From: Orenia metallireducens
Lineage (GTDB): Bacteria > Bacillota > Halanaerobiia > Halobacteroidales > Halobacteroidaceae
NCBI RefSeq assembly: GCF_003001995.1
Contig: NZ_PVNB01000003.1
Span: 124,001-188,000 of the forward strand
Direction of reading: 5' to 3'
Length of the DNA: 64,000 nt
The notes under the pieces were generated by a model. It did not search any database and was not told the DNA's origin. It saw only the letters and a program-made list of their open reading frames with translations. Shown in pieces: positions 15,954 to 23,951 of the stretch. The position numbers and the translations under genes are program-made. How positions within the stretch are numbered: the stretch's first letter is position 1; each line of letters opens with the position of its first letter.

Positions 15954-16507
15954 CCATTTAAAGCCCAAAAAATCTGCCTAATTAAGAAAAAAAACAGAAC
16001 AAGGATAACTATAAACGAAGTAATTGGAGCAAGCATCATTAACAACGATATTGAAGCTGCACTACAGGTCTCTCTAGTACTAAATAAGACTCCCTTTAAA
16101 TTCATATTATTAGCACTAATAGAGTTTCTTTTACTCTCTAATCTCTGTTGATTTACAATTGCTGAAGTTCCTCCTCCAGCAATAATTGCTAGCACCCAAC
16201 CCAACATAGGGCTTAAATCTACAACAAAAGAGGACATAATAATAGTCCCCGCCACCATTGTTGTTGGCTTAGAAACCTTCTCCAAAAATTCATCTATTGC
16301 AGGAAGATAATAAGCAGCAGCCTCTATTATCGTTGCTACTATAAATATAGATAACGCCGAATAACTCCCTATCCATTCAAAGTTTTCAGCCAAGATCAAA
16401 TCACCTGATAAAGCTGAAATACTCATTATCAATAAGGGAATAAAGACCCTAAAACCCGAAGCTGCACTTAAGCCAATACCAATTAAAATATTCAATACTA
16501 AGCTCAA
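15944..16507 (-). CDS. DUF4126-type membrane protein
   Basis: A 187-residue integral membrane protein with several hydrophobic segments and the family-like start GIGLSAASGFRVFIPLL. The conserved glycine-rich stretch AIIAGGGTSAIVNQQ lies near residue 110. Its function is unknown. The start is TTG at 16507, about 8 bases after GGGGTGG. The gene stands alone on the minus strand; its final codons lie within the shared terminator hairpin. Confidence 0.8.
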   Translation of the reverse strand: MSLVLNILIGIGLSAASGFRVFIPLLIMSISALSGDLILAENFEWIGSYSALSIFIVATIIEAAAYYLPAIDEFLEKVSKPTTMVAGTIIMSSFVVDLSPMLGWVLAIIAGGGTSAIVNQQRLESKRNSISANNMNLKGVLFSTRETCSAASISLLMMLAPITSFIVILVLFFFLIRQIFWALNGKS

Positions 16508-16662
16508 TTAAATCCACCCCATCATAAAATTAATTTGTTAAATTTAAAGTAATTCTCTCTATTTAAAAAATCTATATGTATCTATATTCAAAAAAGCTGT
16601 TTATTAATACTCCCTAACCTCTAGTGCTCACATAGAAACTGATATAATTAATAGATATTAGA

Positions 16663-16765
16663 ACCCTTTTACTTCAGTGTACAGTGGTTTGCACGAAGAG
16701 TCTTGTCTTTTAGACTCGTAGGGATGGTTGACAGTTAGGGTCTTTAAAACTGAAGAAAATTTTTG
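16663..16765 (+). ncRNA. Candidate small structured RNA
   Basis: CTTCAGT (16672-16678) can pair with ACTGAAG (16749-16755) just ahead of AAAATTTTTG, and encloses a GAGTC...GACTC hairpin. ACCCT (16663-16667) can instead pair with AGGGT (16737-16741), crossing the first pairing. This may be a pseudoknot or two alternative folds. No known family is recognised, and neither neighbour begins close by. Low certainty. Confidence 0.3.
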
Positions 16766-16893
16766 TTTAAACGAAGCAAATATTCTAAAGAAAAAATAAT
16801 AACAATATAATCTTTGAAGTAGAACTCTTAGATTTCATCACTTCAATAGATATTGATTGCGTAGTAAGTTGTAATTTTCTTCTAGACCTTTTG

Positions 16894-16950
16894 GTGACTT
16901 TTGTGGCAATGACAAAAGTCACTCGGGAAAAAAGCTCGTAAGCTTTCCCG
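16894..16950. repeat. Two adjacent perfect hairpins
   Basis: GTGACTTTTGT/ACAAAAGTCAC (11 bp, 7-base loop) is followed one base later by CGGGAAA...AAGCT/AGCTTTCCCG. There is no strong T run, so these are not clear terminators and could be a REP-type element. Confidence 0.5.
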
Positions 16951-17045
16951 AAAAGTATTTTAATAATTTTGCTAACTTTTTAAAGTAAAAAGTGTCGCAA
17001 TATTTCCATTAATCATCACTATTTATATTAAAATTCAAATAGTAT

Positions 17046-17111
17046 AACTTAATATATATAGAAAAGCCTTTCTCTAAATTTAGAGAAAGGCTTTTCTATA
17101 TATATTAAGTT
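17046..17111. terminator. Perfect 66-bp palindrome ending the sleB-like gene
   Basis: Two 33-base arms are exact complements with no loop, centred on AAATTT at 17076-17081. The palindrome includes the stop codon of the minus-strand hydrolase. The inner GAAAAGCCTTTCTCTAAA stem followed by TCTATATATA would serve as a terminator in either direction. Confidence 0.75.
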
Positions 17112-17956
17112 GCAAAATAATGTCTTCCAATCTGAGTAATTACAGGTCTAGTGTAAATCCAATAAGAGGTTACTTTAACTGGATTATAATAAAAAGTAGC
17201 TCCTCCCGTTGGGTCCCAACCCTTTAAGGCATCTATCACAGCTTGTCTAGCAGTTCCCTTAGGCTCTAGCCAGAATTGACCATCATGCACCGCTGTAAAG
17301 GCCCAAGGTTCAAAGATTACATCTTTAATCGTATTTGGAAATCTCGGATGTAAAACTCTATTTAAGATAACAGCTGCCACAGCAACCTGCCCTTTATAAG
17401 GCTCACCTCTTGCTTCAGAGTACACAGCCCTTGTTAACCAATCCAACTCCTGTGCTGTTACCTGTAATCTATAATTAGACCTACTTTGAAAAGTATAAGC
17501 AGAAGTTGTATTTGGACCTGCTTGTGGAATATTTAACTTTTCACCTACATAAATAACATCAGTATACAGGTTATTATTAACTTTAATCTTCCAAACTGTA
17601 GTATTAAATTTATTAGCAATCTTTGAAAGATTATCCCCTGCTTTGACAGAGTATTTAATATACTTCTCTGCTTTTAATTTATCAATTGTACCCCTTCCTG
17701 CAATACCGTCTATGACTAACCCCTGATCTTTTTGAAATTTAATTACAGCTTTCTCTGTTCCCTTTCCATAAATACCATCGGGAGCACCTACATTATAGCC
17801 CCATTGATTTAATTTAATCTGTAAGTCCTTGACATCTTCTCCAACCTTACCAAACATTAATGTTCTTGACCCTAATGTGTACGCCTCAGCAATAATCGAA
17901 GAACCTATAAGTAATACCATAGCAACAACAATCGCCATTATAATCCCATTCTTCAA
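17105..17956 (-). CDS. sleB: SleB-type spore cortex/cell-wall hydrolase
   Basis: A 283-residue secreted protein: signal peptide (1-25), a peptidoglycan-binding domain with VGEDVKDLQIKLNQWGYNVG and YGKGTEKAVIKFQ, one LysM (YSVKAGDNLSKIANKF), and a C-terminal Hydrolase_2 domain with LTRAVYSEARGEPYKGQVAVAAV. The last contains the catalytic-type glutamate of SleB lytic transglycosylases, which degrade cortex at germination. The extra LysM departs from classic SleB. The start is TTG after GGGGGG. A TTGATA-N18-TATAAT promoter lies about 50 bases upstream. Confidence 0.9.
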   Translation of the reverse strand: MKNGIIMAIVVAMVLLIGSSIIAEAYTLGSRTLMFGKVGEDVKDLQIKLNQWGYNVGAPDGIYGKGTEKAVIKFQKDQGLVIDGIAGRGTIDKLKAEKYIKYSVKAGDNLSKIANKFNTTVWKIKVNNNLYTDVIYVGEKLNIPQAGPNTTSAYTFQSRSNYRLQVTAQELDWLTRAVYSEARGEPYKGQVAVAAVILNRVLHPRFPNTIKDVIFEPWAFTAVHDGQFWLEPKGTARQAVIDALKGWDPTGGATFYYNPVKVTSYWIYTRPVITQIGRHYFAT

Positions 17957-18327
17957 TCATTACACCCCCCTTTGATATATTTATCTCACTTTTATAATTA
18001 TAATATATGTAAGCTGAGTTTATCAAAGGAATTTGTTGGATTTTTATTGAATTTAGTGGTATAAATATACTTTTGACAAAAGACTGTGATAAGTAATGAA
18101 TGACTGGTAACGAGTAAAAAACAGACTTTAACTGATAGAGGAGATTGGATGGAGCTCATTGAAATAAAAGGATATTAGCACACATCTCTTAGCTATATTT
18201 AGCAGAGCCATCTTAACAATAGTATATTTATTAATAATAATATATTGAATAAGTTTAAAACTGCATAAATACTATGATGACAGACAAATAAATATAATTT
18301 TAATTAAAATATCTAAGGAGGGACAAA
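17957..18327. other. Divergent intergenic region
   Basis: About 370 bases. The minus side carries the sleB promoter (TTGATA-N18-TATAAT near 18000-18030). A remnant of the GTGA repeat family (AAGTAATGAATGACTGGTAACGAG) lies at 18091-18116. No gene is seen in the rest, which is AT-rich. Confidence 0.5.
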
Positions 18328-18592
18328 ATGAATAAATCCACTGAATCTTCTAAAAAAAAGTTTGATCGATAAAATCAAATTAAAGAGAAGGGTTGGAAAT
18401 ATATCATTAATTTTTCTGATTATTTTTTATTTTGCTTATACTGTTGCTGAAATAATTATTCCTAATTTCGGTGATATGAGAGAGTTTATGATTTTCTTTT
18501 TATTAGTACTTATAGCTAGTCTGATTTTAGATGGATATAGATTCATCATTGAAGTCTTAGAACTTATAAATATTAACGAAGATAATAACTAA
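18328..18592 (+). pseudogene. Small membrane protein with an A-run frameshift
   Basis: A good ribosome site AAGGAGGG precedes ATG at 18328. That frame reads MNKSTESSKKKFDR and stops. The +1-shifted frame from 18362 encodes IDKIKLKRRVGNISLIFL and continues to 18592 with two hydrophobic segments and an acidic tail, but has no ribosome site of its own. The switch point is a run of eight As at 18352-18359; one base fewer would give a continuous protein of about 87 residues. It may be a sequencing error, a slippage site or a dying gene. No family is recognised. Confidence 0.55.
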
Positions 18593-18601
18593 ATTAAAGA
18601 G

Positions 18602-19399
18602 GTGATTCCAATAGTCTCTTATTACTTTGATCACAAATTTGATAAGTTTGAAATGAAGAGGTGCTCCAATACTCTTCACGCAGAAAGAGAGCATTTTCAT
18701 CAAGAACTATCAATTGGCTTAATTGAAGAAGGTACTACCTTAGTAGAGTTTGAAGGAGTAAGTTATAACTTTAGTAAACAGGATTTAATTATAATTCCTC
18801 CGAGATTGATTCATAATTGTAATCCCATTGATATCAATAGCTGGAAATTTACCATGGTCTATATTGACTATGATTGGTTTTATAAGATCTTTGAACTCAA
18901 GCTAAACAGAAATATATTATTATATTCTAAATTAAAACAAGATAAATTTACAGAAATAAAAAGCTACTTTTCTTCTCTAGAAGATAGCCTCAATCATAGC
19001 ACAAAAGAACTATTTTTAATAGAATTTCTAAAAAAATATTTAATTGATAATATAAAGTTTAAAAGCCTTGAGTTAAATTCATTAAAGAGAGATAAAATAA
19101 AAAAATTAAAAGTATATATTGACCATAACTTTAATCAAAAAATAACTTTGGATGAATTATCAGATATTTCAGGGATAAGCAAGTATCATTTAATCAGAAA
19201 TTTTAAGAAAATATATAAGATATCACCTCTAACATATCAAAGAAATTTAAGGTTTAATTTTGCTAAAAGAGAGCTTAAAGAAGGAAAGGATCTCGCTAAA
19301 ATTGCAGTTAACTTAGGCTATTATGATCAAAGTCACCTTACTAATGAATTTAAAAAATTTTCAGGAACAACTCCCAATGATTATAGAGAAAATCTATAA
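18602..19399 (+). CDS. AraC-family transcriptional regulator
   Basis: A 265-residue regulator: an N-terminal cupin-like sensing domain (HFHQELSIGLIEEG, residues 33-46; IIPPRLIHNCNP near 79) and a C-terminal pair of helix-turn-helices (ITLDELSDISGISKYHLIRNF, then LAKIAVNLGYYDQSHLTNEFKKF). It lies 66 bases before a DMT exporter, which it probably controls. The start is unclear: the GTG at 18602 is part of the perfect ribosome site AAAGAGGTGATT. The only codon at proper spacing is ATA at 18611, and the first in-frame ATG is about 16 codons in. Confidence 0.9.
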   Translation: MIPIVSYYFDHKFDKFEMKRCSNTLHAEREHFHQELSIGLIEEGTTLVEFEGVSYNFSKQDLIIIPPRLIHNCNPIDINSWKFTMVYIDYDWFYKIFELKLNRNILLYSKLKQDKFTEIKSYFSSLEDSLNHSTKELFLIEFLKKYLIDNIKFKSLELNSLKRDKIKKLKVYIDHNFNQKITLDELSDISGISKYHLIRNFKKIYKISPLTYQRNLRFNFAKRELKEGKDLAKIAVNLGYYDQSHLTNEFKKFSGTTPNDYRENL

Positions 19400-19465
19400 A
19401 GAGCAACTTTTTACAATACTATTCCCTTTTAAAATAATAAGATAAGAAAAAAAGGAGCGATACAT

Positions 19466-20344
19466 ATGAACAGGAATAGTATTGAAGGTTATCTATTAGC
19501 ATTCTTTACAGTTTTTATTTGGGCAACAACATATATCTTCACCAAAAATCTCTTAAAGAACCTGACCCCTTATGAAATTTTATTCTATAGGTTCACCCTA
19601 GCTTATCTGATATTATGTATTATCTACCCTAAATTTAATTTTGATATAAATTTAAAAGAAGAGCTTCTCTTTTTAACTTTGGGGTTTTTAGGAGTAACTG
19701 CTTATTATTTATTAGAGAATATAGCCTTAAAATATACTCAAGCTTCAAATGTAGGATTGATCGTTTCATCAATACCGATATTTACCGCAACTATTGCACA
19801 TTTCATGCATGAAGATGAGCCCTTTCATAAGCATTTATTGTATGGGTTTATATTTTCAATCTTAGGTATCTTTCTTGTAATCTTTAATGGAAAGTATATT
19901 TTAAATTTAAATCCTCTAGGCGATATCTTGGCACTTATAGCTGCTATAATATTCTCAATATACTCTAGTCTTTTGAAGAAGACAGATAATAAATTAAAGC
20001 AGTTGCTTGTAATCAGAAAAATCTTCTTTTATGGTCTAATCACAATGATACCAATTGTATTTTATAATAATGTCAGATTTGAGATGGCAAAATTATGGCA
20101 GCTAAATATTTTGAGTAGCTTTTTATTTTTATCCTTATTAGCTTCAATATTGGCTTTTATCATGTGGTCACAAGCAATTAAATTAATTGGTGCTACAAAA
20201 ACCAGTACTTTTATCTATTTAGTTCCTTTAATAACGATGATCTCCTCATCTCTGTTTCTAGCTGAAGAGATAAATGGTGTTATGATTGGTGGTGGGATTT
20301 TAATCTTATTTGGAGTATATTTAAGTGAAAGAAGAACTATTTAG
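19466..20344 (+). CDS. EamA/DMT-family transporter
   Basis: A 292-residue membrane protein with about ten transmembrane helices in two EamA repeats (residues about 9-137 and 149-290). The start has the usual AFFTVFIWATTYIFTKNLL, and the second repeat ends in LAEEINGVMIGGGILILFGVYL. Family members export amino acids, metabolites or drugs; the substrate is unknown here. It follows the AraC regulator on the same strand with its own AAAGGAG, a typical regulator-exporter pair. An imperfect inverted repeat lies downstream. Confidence 0.9.
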   Translation: MNRNSIEGYLLAFFTVFIWATTYIFTKNLLKNLTPYEILFYRFTLAYLILCIIYPKFNFDINLKEELLFLTLGFLGVTAYYLLENIALKYTQASNVGLIVSSIPIFTATIAHFMHEDEPFHKHLLYGFIFSILGIFLVIFNGKYILNLNPLGDILALIAAIIFSIYSSLLKKTDNKLKQLLVIRKIFFYGLITMIPIVFYNNVRFEMAKLWQLNILSSFLFLSLLASILAFIMWSQAIKLIGATKTSTFIYLVPLITMISSSLFLAEEINGVMIGGGILILFGVYLSERRTI

Positions 20345-20391
20345 ATTAATGTAGGAACTATAAAGATGGATATTGCAATGCTTTTGAAAGC

Positions 20392-20453
20392 AGTTCTCTG
20401 AAATCTGGAACCTGTCTTTTTAACTAATTTCCAACTCCTGATTCCAGAGAACT
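20392..20453. other. Inverted repeat between convergent genes
   Basis: AGTTCTCTG (20392-20400) is complementary to CAGAGAACT (20445-20453), and GCTTT/AAAGC flank them. There is no T run, so terminator function is uncertain. Confidence 0.4.
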
Positions 20454-20517
20454 AAAGCATCTCAATAGTCTCCTATAACACCATATTTGAATTTAATTCT
20501 AAAACCGGCTGATTATC

Positions 20518-21342
20518 TTAAACATAAACCCCTTCTTGTGGCACTGCTATCTCATCAAAATTTACTACTAAGTTCTCCAATTGCTCCCTTAGCTTCTTCC
20601 CTTTTATAGGTAATCCATGGCTTGAAATCAACATCTCTGGATTTAAGTCTTTAATAGTCTTTACTGAGTTCTTAGCTGAATCCCAATCGGTAGTAAAATA
20701 AGCAGGAGGACCATTAAGTTCTTTCTCCTTATTTAAAACAGCTTCCGCAGAGTCCTGCTTTAAAGTAGTGATTGCATCTCCAGCTATTAAAATTCTATCC
20801 TCATCCCTAAATAAAGATACATGCCCTGGGGTATGACCTGGTGTATGAACCCAGCGCCAGCCAAACATTCCTGGTATTCCCCCATCAGCAGGTAATGCTT
20901 GAACACGATCACCTAAGTCAATACTCTGGTTAGGAAAAGTAGGCGATATCTGTGCTATTAACCCCTCACTGACATTAGGGTCAGCAGGCGGATAATCCCT
21001 TTCTCCTTTTAGATATGGTAGCTCTAATTGATGGGCATAAATAGGTGAATTCCATTGATTAGTAAGTTCAATTATAGCTCCCACATGATCAAAGTGACCA
21101 TGGGTCAAAATGATAGCTGTAGGTTGACTACCTTTGCCAAAGTAGCTCTCTGCTTCCTTAATAATAGCTTTGGCAGTGTGTGCCATACCTGCACCAATTA
21201 AAGCCCATTCACCACTCTCAGCCTGAGGGTCTCCAACTAAAATGGCATTAACTAAAGGAAACTGTACTAAGAATATATCCTTAGTAATCTGTTGAGATGA
21301 TACTGGTTTTTTCGTTATCTCTTGCAATATATTTTTTTCCAT
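20518..21342 (-). CDS. MBL-fold metallo-hydrolase
   Basis: A 274-residue metallo-beta-lactamase fold enzyme. The metal ligands are visible: LTHGHFDHVG near residue 83, HTPGHTPGHVSL near 167, GDAI near 188, and a late SSHGLPIKG histidine. This resembles glyoxalase II or general thioester/lactone hydrolases, but the substrate cannot be named. It is a single gene on the minus strand with GGGGTGG before ATG. It is divergent from the structured RNA region at 21460-21780, with which it may share promoter space. Confidence 0.88.
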   Translation of the reverse strand: MEKNILQEITKKPVSSQQITKDIFLVQFPLVNAILVGDPQAESGEWALIGAGMAHTAKAIIKEAESYFGKGSQPTAIILTHGHFDHVGAIIELTNQWNSPIYAHQLELPYLKGERDYPPADPNVSEGLIAQISPTFPNQSIDLGDRVQALPADGGIPGMFGWRWVHTPGHTPGHVSLFRDEDRILIAGDAITTLKQDSAEAVLNKEKELNGPPAYFTTDWDSAKNSVKTIKDLNPEMLISSHGLPIKGKKLREQLENLVVNFDEIAVPQEGVYV

Positions 21343-21459
21343 TAACTATAACCACCCCACTTATTCTTTTGATTTGAAATCTATTTCATCTATTATTATG
21401 TTTAAGTTTAGATTGGAGTATTAATCTTTCTTATTTATAAACTATCCTGTAAATTATCT

Positions 21460-21489
21460 TTGATTCAATTAACTATATTATGATATAAT
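21460..21489 (+). promoter_or_regulatory. Sigma-A-like promoter of the structured RNA
   Basis: TTGATT (21460-21465), 18-base spacer, TATAAT (21484-21489). Transcription would begin near 21496, just before the hairpin region. Confidence 0.6.
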
Positions 21490-21495
21490 TGGAAT

Positions 21496-21778
21496 ATAAA
21501 AGTTAAGGGAGGTTCTATAAGATGATTATTACTACTTGCTAATTGATTTTCATAACTGAAAATTAATTCAAGAGAAGTTTTTGAAACACCTAATTTATTA
21601 GGTTTATTTGTCATGCACTTCTTTTGAGTAACAAGTAGCAGGGCTCATCTTATAGAACTAAAATTAAAACTTTACTTTTTGATTATATGGCTAAGATATT
21701 GACCTTAATTTGTCATATTCACATAGAAAAGTATTAATTTTAGACTGTAAGTAGGTGTAGCCTATTTACAGTCTTTTT
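21496..21778 (+). ncRNA. Candidate structured noncoding RNA of unknown family
   Basis: A 14-bp outer stem (21512-21525 with 21645-21658) and a second stem CTACTTG/CAAGTAG (21532-21538 with 21632-21638) are separated by a 6x6 internal loop. They enclose two arms: AATTGATTTTC/GAAAATTAATT (21541-21568) and a 10-bp CAAGAGAAGT/ACTTCTTTTG stem (21569-21626) topped by ACCTAA/TTAGGT. This makes a three-way junction. A promoter lies just upstream and an intrinsic terminator at 21743-21777. A six-codon ORF (MIITTC) starts at 21521 inside the stem. It could be a free RNA, or a leader regulating the GNAT gene at 21860. I recognise no known riboswitch core. Confidence 0.6.
21743..21777 (+). terminator. 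Terminator of the structured RNA
   Basis: GACTGTAAGTAGG, 5-base loop, CCTATTTACAGTC, then TTTTTCT. It lies 85 bases ahead of the GNAT start, so the RNA could either end here or regulate read-through. Confidence 0.88.
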
Positions 21779-21859
21779 CTGTTCTATAACAACTTAATAA
21801 ATTAGGGAAGAGAGATTGAAATTATAAAATTGAATGACCATAATCAGGAGGTTATAAAT

Positions 21860-22768
21860 ATGACGATTAAGCTTAGACCTTATAATCATGAAGAAGATTA
21901 TAATTTAGTTGGAAATTTTTTAATTGAAACTTATCAGCCAGGTAAAGAAATTATCAATTGGATGCAGACACGCTGGGAATATATGTTCCATCATCCTTAT
22001 TTATTTGAAAAGGGATTAAATAAATATCTTGATAAAATTGGGATTTGGGAAGATGAAGGCAAAATTGTTGGCGTAGCAAATTTTGAACATCATTTAGGAA
22101 CGGTTTATGTCCATATCAATCCTGAGTACCATAAATTAAAGGCTGAAATACTAGAATATGCTCAAAAGAACTTAACAGGAATATCAGATAAAGGTAAGCC
22201 CTATATAAGTGTTTATATCAAAGATAACGATACTGAATTTGAAGCTATTGCTGAATCTATGGGCTTTGAAAAAGGAGACCAGTATCTAGAAGCTATGTCC
22301 CAGTATCAAATCCCTGAAATCTTTCCAGAGATTAGTCTACCAGAAGGATTTAAACTAAAGAGTTTGGCTGATGATAATGATTTGGATAAGGTCAATAGAG
22401 TGCTGTGGAGGGGTTTTGACCATCAAGGTGAACCTAACCCAGATTTAACAGGTCGTAAGCTGATGCAATCTGCACCTAACTATAGAAAAGACTTAAATAT
22501 TATAGTCGAAGCTCCTACTGGAGAGTTTGTATCCTACTGTGGAATGTGGTATGACCCAGTTAATCAAGTAGGCTATGTTGAACCAGTAGCCACTGACCCA
22601 GACTATCGCATGATGGGGCTTGGCAAAGCAGCTGTCTTAGAAGGAATTAGAAGATGTGGTAAATTAGGAGCTACTGTTGCCTATGTAGCTACAGATAAAA
22701 AGTTCTACTTAGCAATTGGCTTTGAAAAATTATTTGATAGATATCCTTGGTTTAAAGAATTAAAATAA
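21860..22768 (+). CDS. GNAT-family acetyltransferase
   Basis: A 302-residue protein that appears to hold two GNAT folds. The second has the acetyl-CoA loop region VEPVATDPDYRMMGLGKAAVLEG near residue 242, a clear R/Q-x-x-G-x-G/A type site. The first (RPYNHEEDYNLVGNFL...) is weaker. The substrate is unknown. The ATG at 21860 lies 8 bases after AGGAGG; a longer TTG-initiated frame is discarded. The gene follows the structured RNA and its terminator on the same strand, so it may be under that element's control. Confidence 0.88.
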   Translation: MTIKLRPYNHEEDYNLVGNFLIETYQPGKEIINWMQTRWEYMFHHPYLFEKGLNKYLDKIGIWEDEGKIVGVANFEHHLGTVYVHINPEYHKLKAEILEYAQKNLTGISDKGKPYISVYIKDNDTEFEAIAESMGFEKGDQYLEAMSQYQIPEIFPEISLPEGFKLKSLADDNDLDKVNRVLWRGFDHQGEPNPDLTGRKLMQSAPNYRKDLNIIVEAPTGEFVSYCGMWYDPVNQVGYVEPVATDPDYRMMGLGKAAVLEGIRRCGKLGATVAYVATDKKFYLAIGFEKLFDRYPWFKELK

Positions 22769-22780
22769 AGAACGGCATAT

Positions 22781-22814
22781 AAAAAGGTCAGAACCCTAGG
22801 GCTCTGACCTTTTT
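22781..22814. terminator. Bidirectional terminator
   Basis: AAAAAGGTCAGA/TCTGACCTTTTT with a 10-base loop. It serves the GNAT gene on the plus strand and the SleB-like gene on the minus strand. Confidence 0.9.
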
Positions 22815-22816
22815 AT

Positions 22817-23749
22817 TTATCTAGCAAAAACATGATCTCCAATCTGAACAATAGTTTCACGAGTTTTAAACCACCATTGATATTTGGCAGTCCGAGGGTT
22901 ATAGAAGTAACTAGCTCCCCTTGTTGGGTCTTCCCCTTTTAGAGCTGCTCTAGCTGCTCTATACGCCGTTCTATTTGGTCTTAAATTAATCTGTCCATTA
23001 GCTACTGGACTGAACTGCTTAGGCTGATAAATAACATCTCTTATTGTATTAGGGAAATAAGAATCTATTACTCGATTTAAGACCACTGCCCCTACAGCTA
23101 CTTGACCAATATAAGGCTCACCACGGGCTTCACCATAGATTAACCTAGCCAATAATTCAAACTCTTCATCACTAATAGTATGATATAAGACCTCTTTAGG
23201 TGTGAGATTATTAATCGGCAACTTAATTCTGTCACCCAAGCGGATAATAGAGTTATTAAGACCATTTAATGCTTTAAGCACATCAATACTAGTATTAAAT
23301 TCTCGAGCCAAATCATAAAGGTTGTCTCCCTGTTTAATATAATAATCTAGGGTTCTTAAGTGCCTCACATCAATCTTCTTTCTCTTATTATCCTCTATCT
23401 TGACTGTATACTGCCGATTAGAATCTAGTTTATATTCCTTAAGCTCGTCCTTTCTCTTATAAAGCACAAATTCAACATCATCCTTAACCTCATCATAGAG
23501 ATTTAAATTATAATTTTCAGGGACTATTAACTTATCCCCAACTCTAATGAACTGATTCTTAGTAAGATTATTAGCCTCTCTAATTTCATTGACAGTTACA
23601 CCAAATTTCTTAGCTATATTGATTAAAGCATCACCCTGGGCAACAGTATAAACCAGCTCTACTTTGAAGGTTGGTGCTGCTAAAACAACCTCTCCTCCAA
23701 TCAAAAAAACTAACATAAGACATAAAAACATAATAACCTTTGCTCTCAT
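22817..23749 (-). CDS. Double-LysM SleB-type cell-wall hydrolase
   Basis: A 310-residue secreted protein: signal peptide (1-24), LysM (YTVAQGDALINIAKKFGV, about 34), a linker of about 50 residues, a second LysM (YYIKQGDNLYDLAREFNT, about 131), and a Hydrolase_2 domain (LLARLIYGEARGEPYIGQVAVGAVVLNRV, about 199 on). It is a paralogue of the 17105-17956 gene but with LysM replacing the peptidoglycan-binding domain. It probably cuts cortex or wall peptidoglycan as a lytic transglycosylase. AGGGAGG precedes the ATG. Confidence 0.9.
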   Translation of the reverse strand: MRAKVIMFLCLMLVFLIGGEVVLAAPTFKVELVYTVAQGDALINIAKKFGVTVNEIREANNLTKNQFIRVGDKLIVPENYNLNLYDEVKDDVEFVLYKRKDELKEYKLDSNRQYTVKIEDNKRKKIDVRHLRTLDYYIKQGDNLYDLAREFNTSIDVLKALNGLNNSIIRLGDRIKLPINNLTPKEVLYHTISDEEFELLARLIYGEARGEPYIGQVAVGAVVLNRVIDSYFPNTIRDVIYQPKQFSPVANGQINLRPNRTAYRAARAALKGEDPTRGASYFYNPRTAKYQWWFKTRETIVQIGDHVFAR

Positions 23750-23951
23750 CTTTTAGTACATGCCTCCCTCTAAACCACATTTTGTAGCTAATAAGATTTA
23801 ATTAATCATAATTATCTTTCTACTATAGCTATTAGTATAACAGGCAATTTTTCTTTATACATAATTATACACTAATTATTAAACTTCTACATCTATACTC
23901 TAAAACCTTCTTGTTAAATAAAGTAAAGCTGGTCACTAATCCCTATTAAAA

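Larger units (their letters stand above)
16508..17045. other. Long intergenic region with several foldable elements
   Basis: About 540 bases without a convincing gene. It contains a TATAAT at about 16642-16647, a structured stretch at 16663-16765 and two adjacent hairpins at 16894-16950. It also has a GTGTCGCAATAT motif at about 16991 that recurs at about 11098. A faintly promoter-like and terminator-like arrangement (ACTGAAG, then TTTTT) could define a small RNA. Confidence 0.45.

Noticed and set aside
21512-21658. Retron-type RNA (inverted a1/a2 arms)
   Set aside because: No reverse transcriptase gene lies nearby; the flanks are an MBL hydrolase and a GNAT gene.
21512-21658. MITE with 14-bp terminal inverted repeats
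   Set aside because: No target-site duplication is visible, and a promoter and intrinsic terminator frame the fold; kept as an RNA, though a MITE is not fully excluded.
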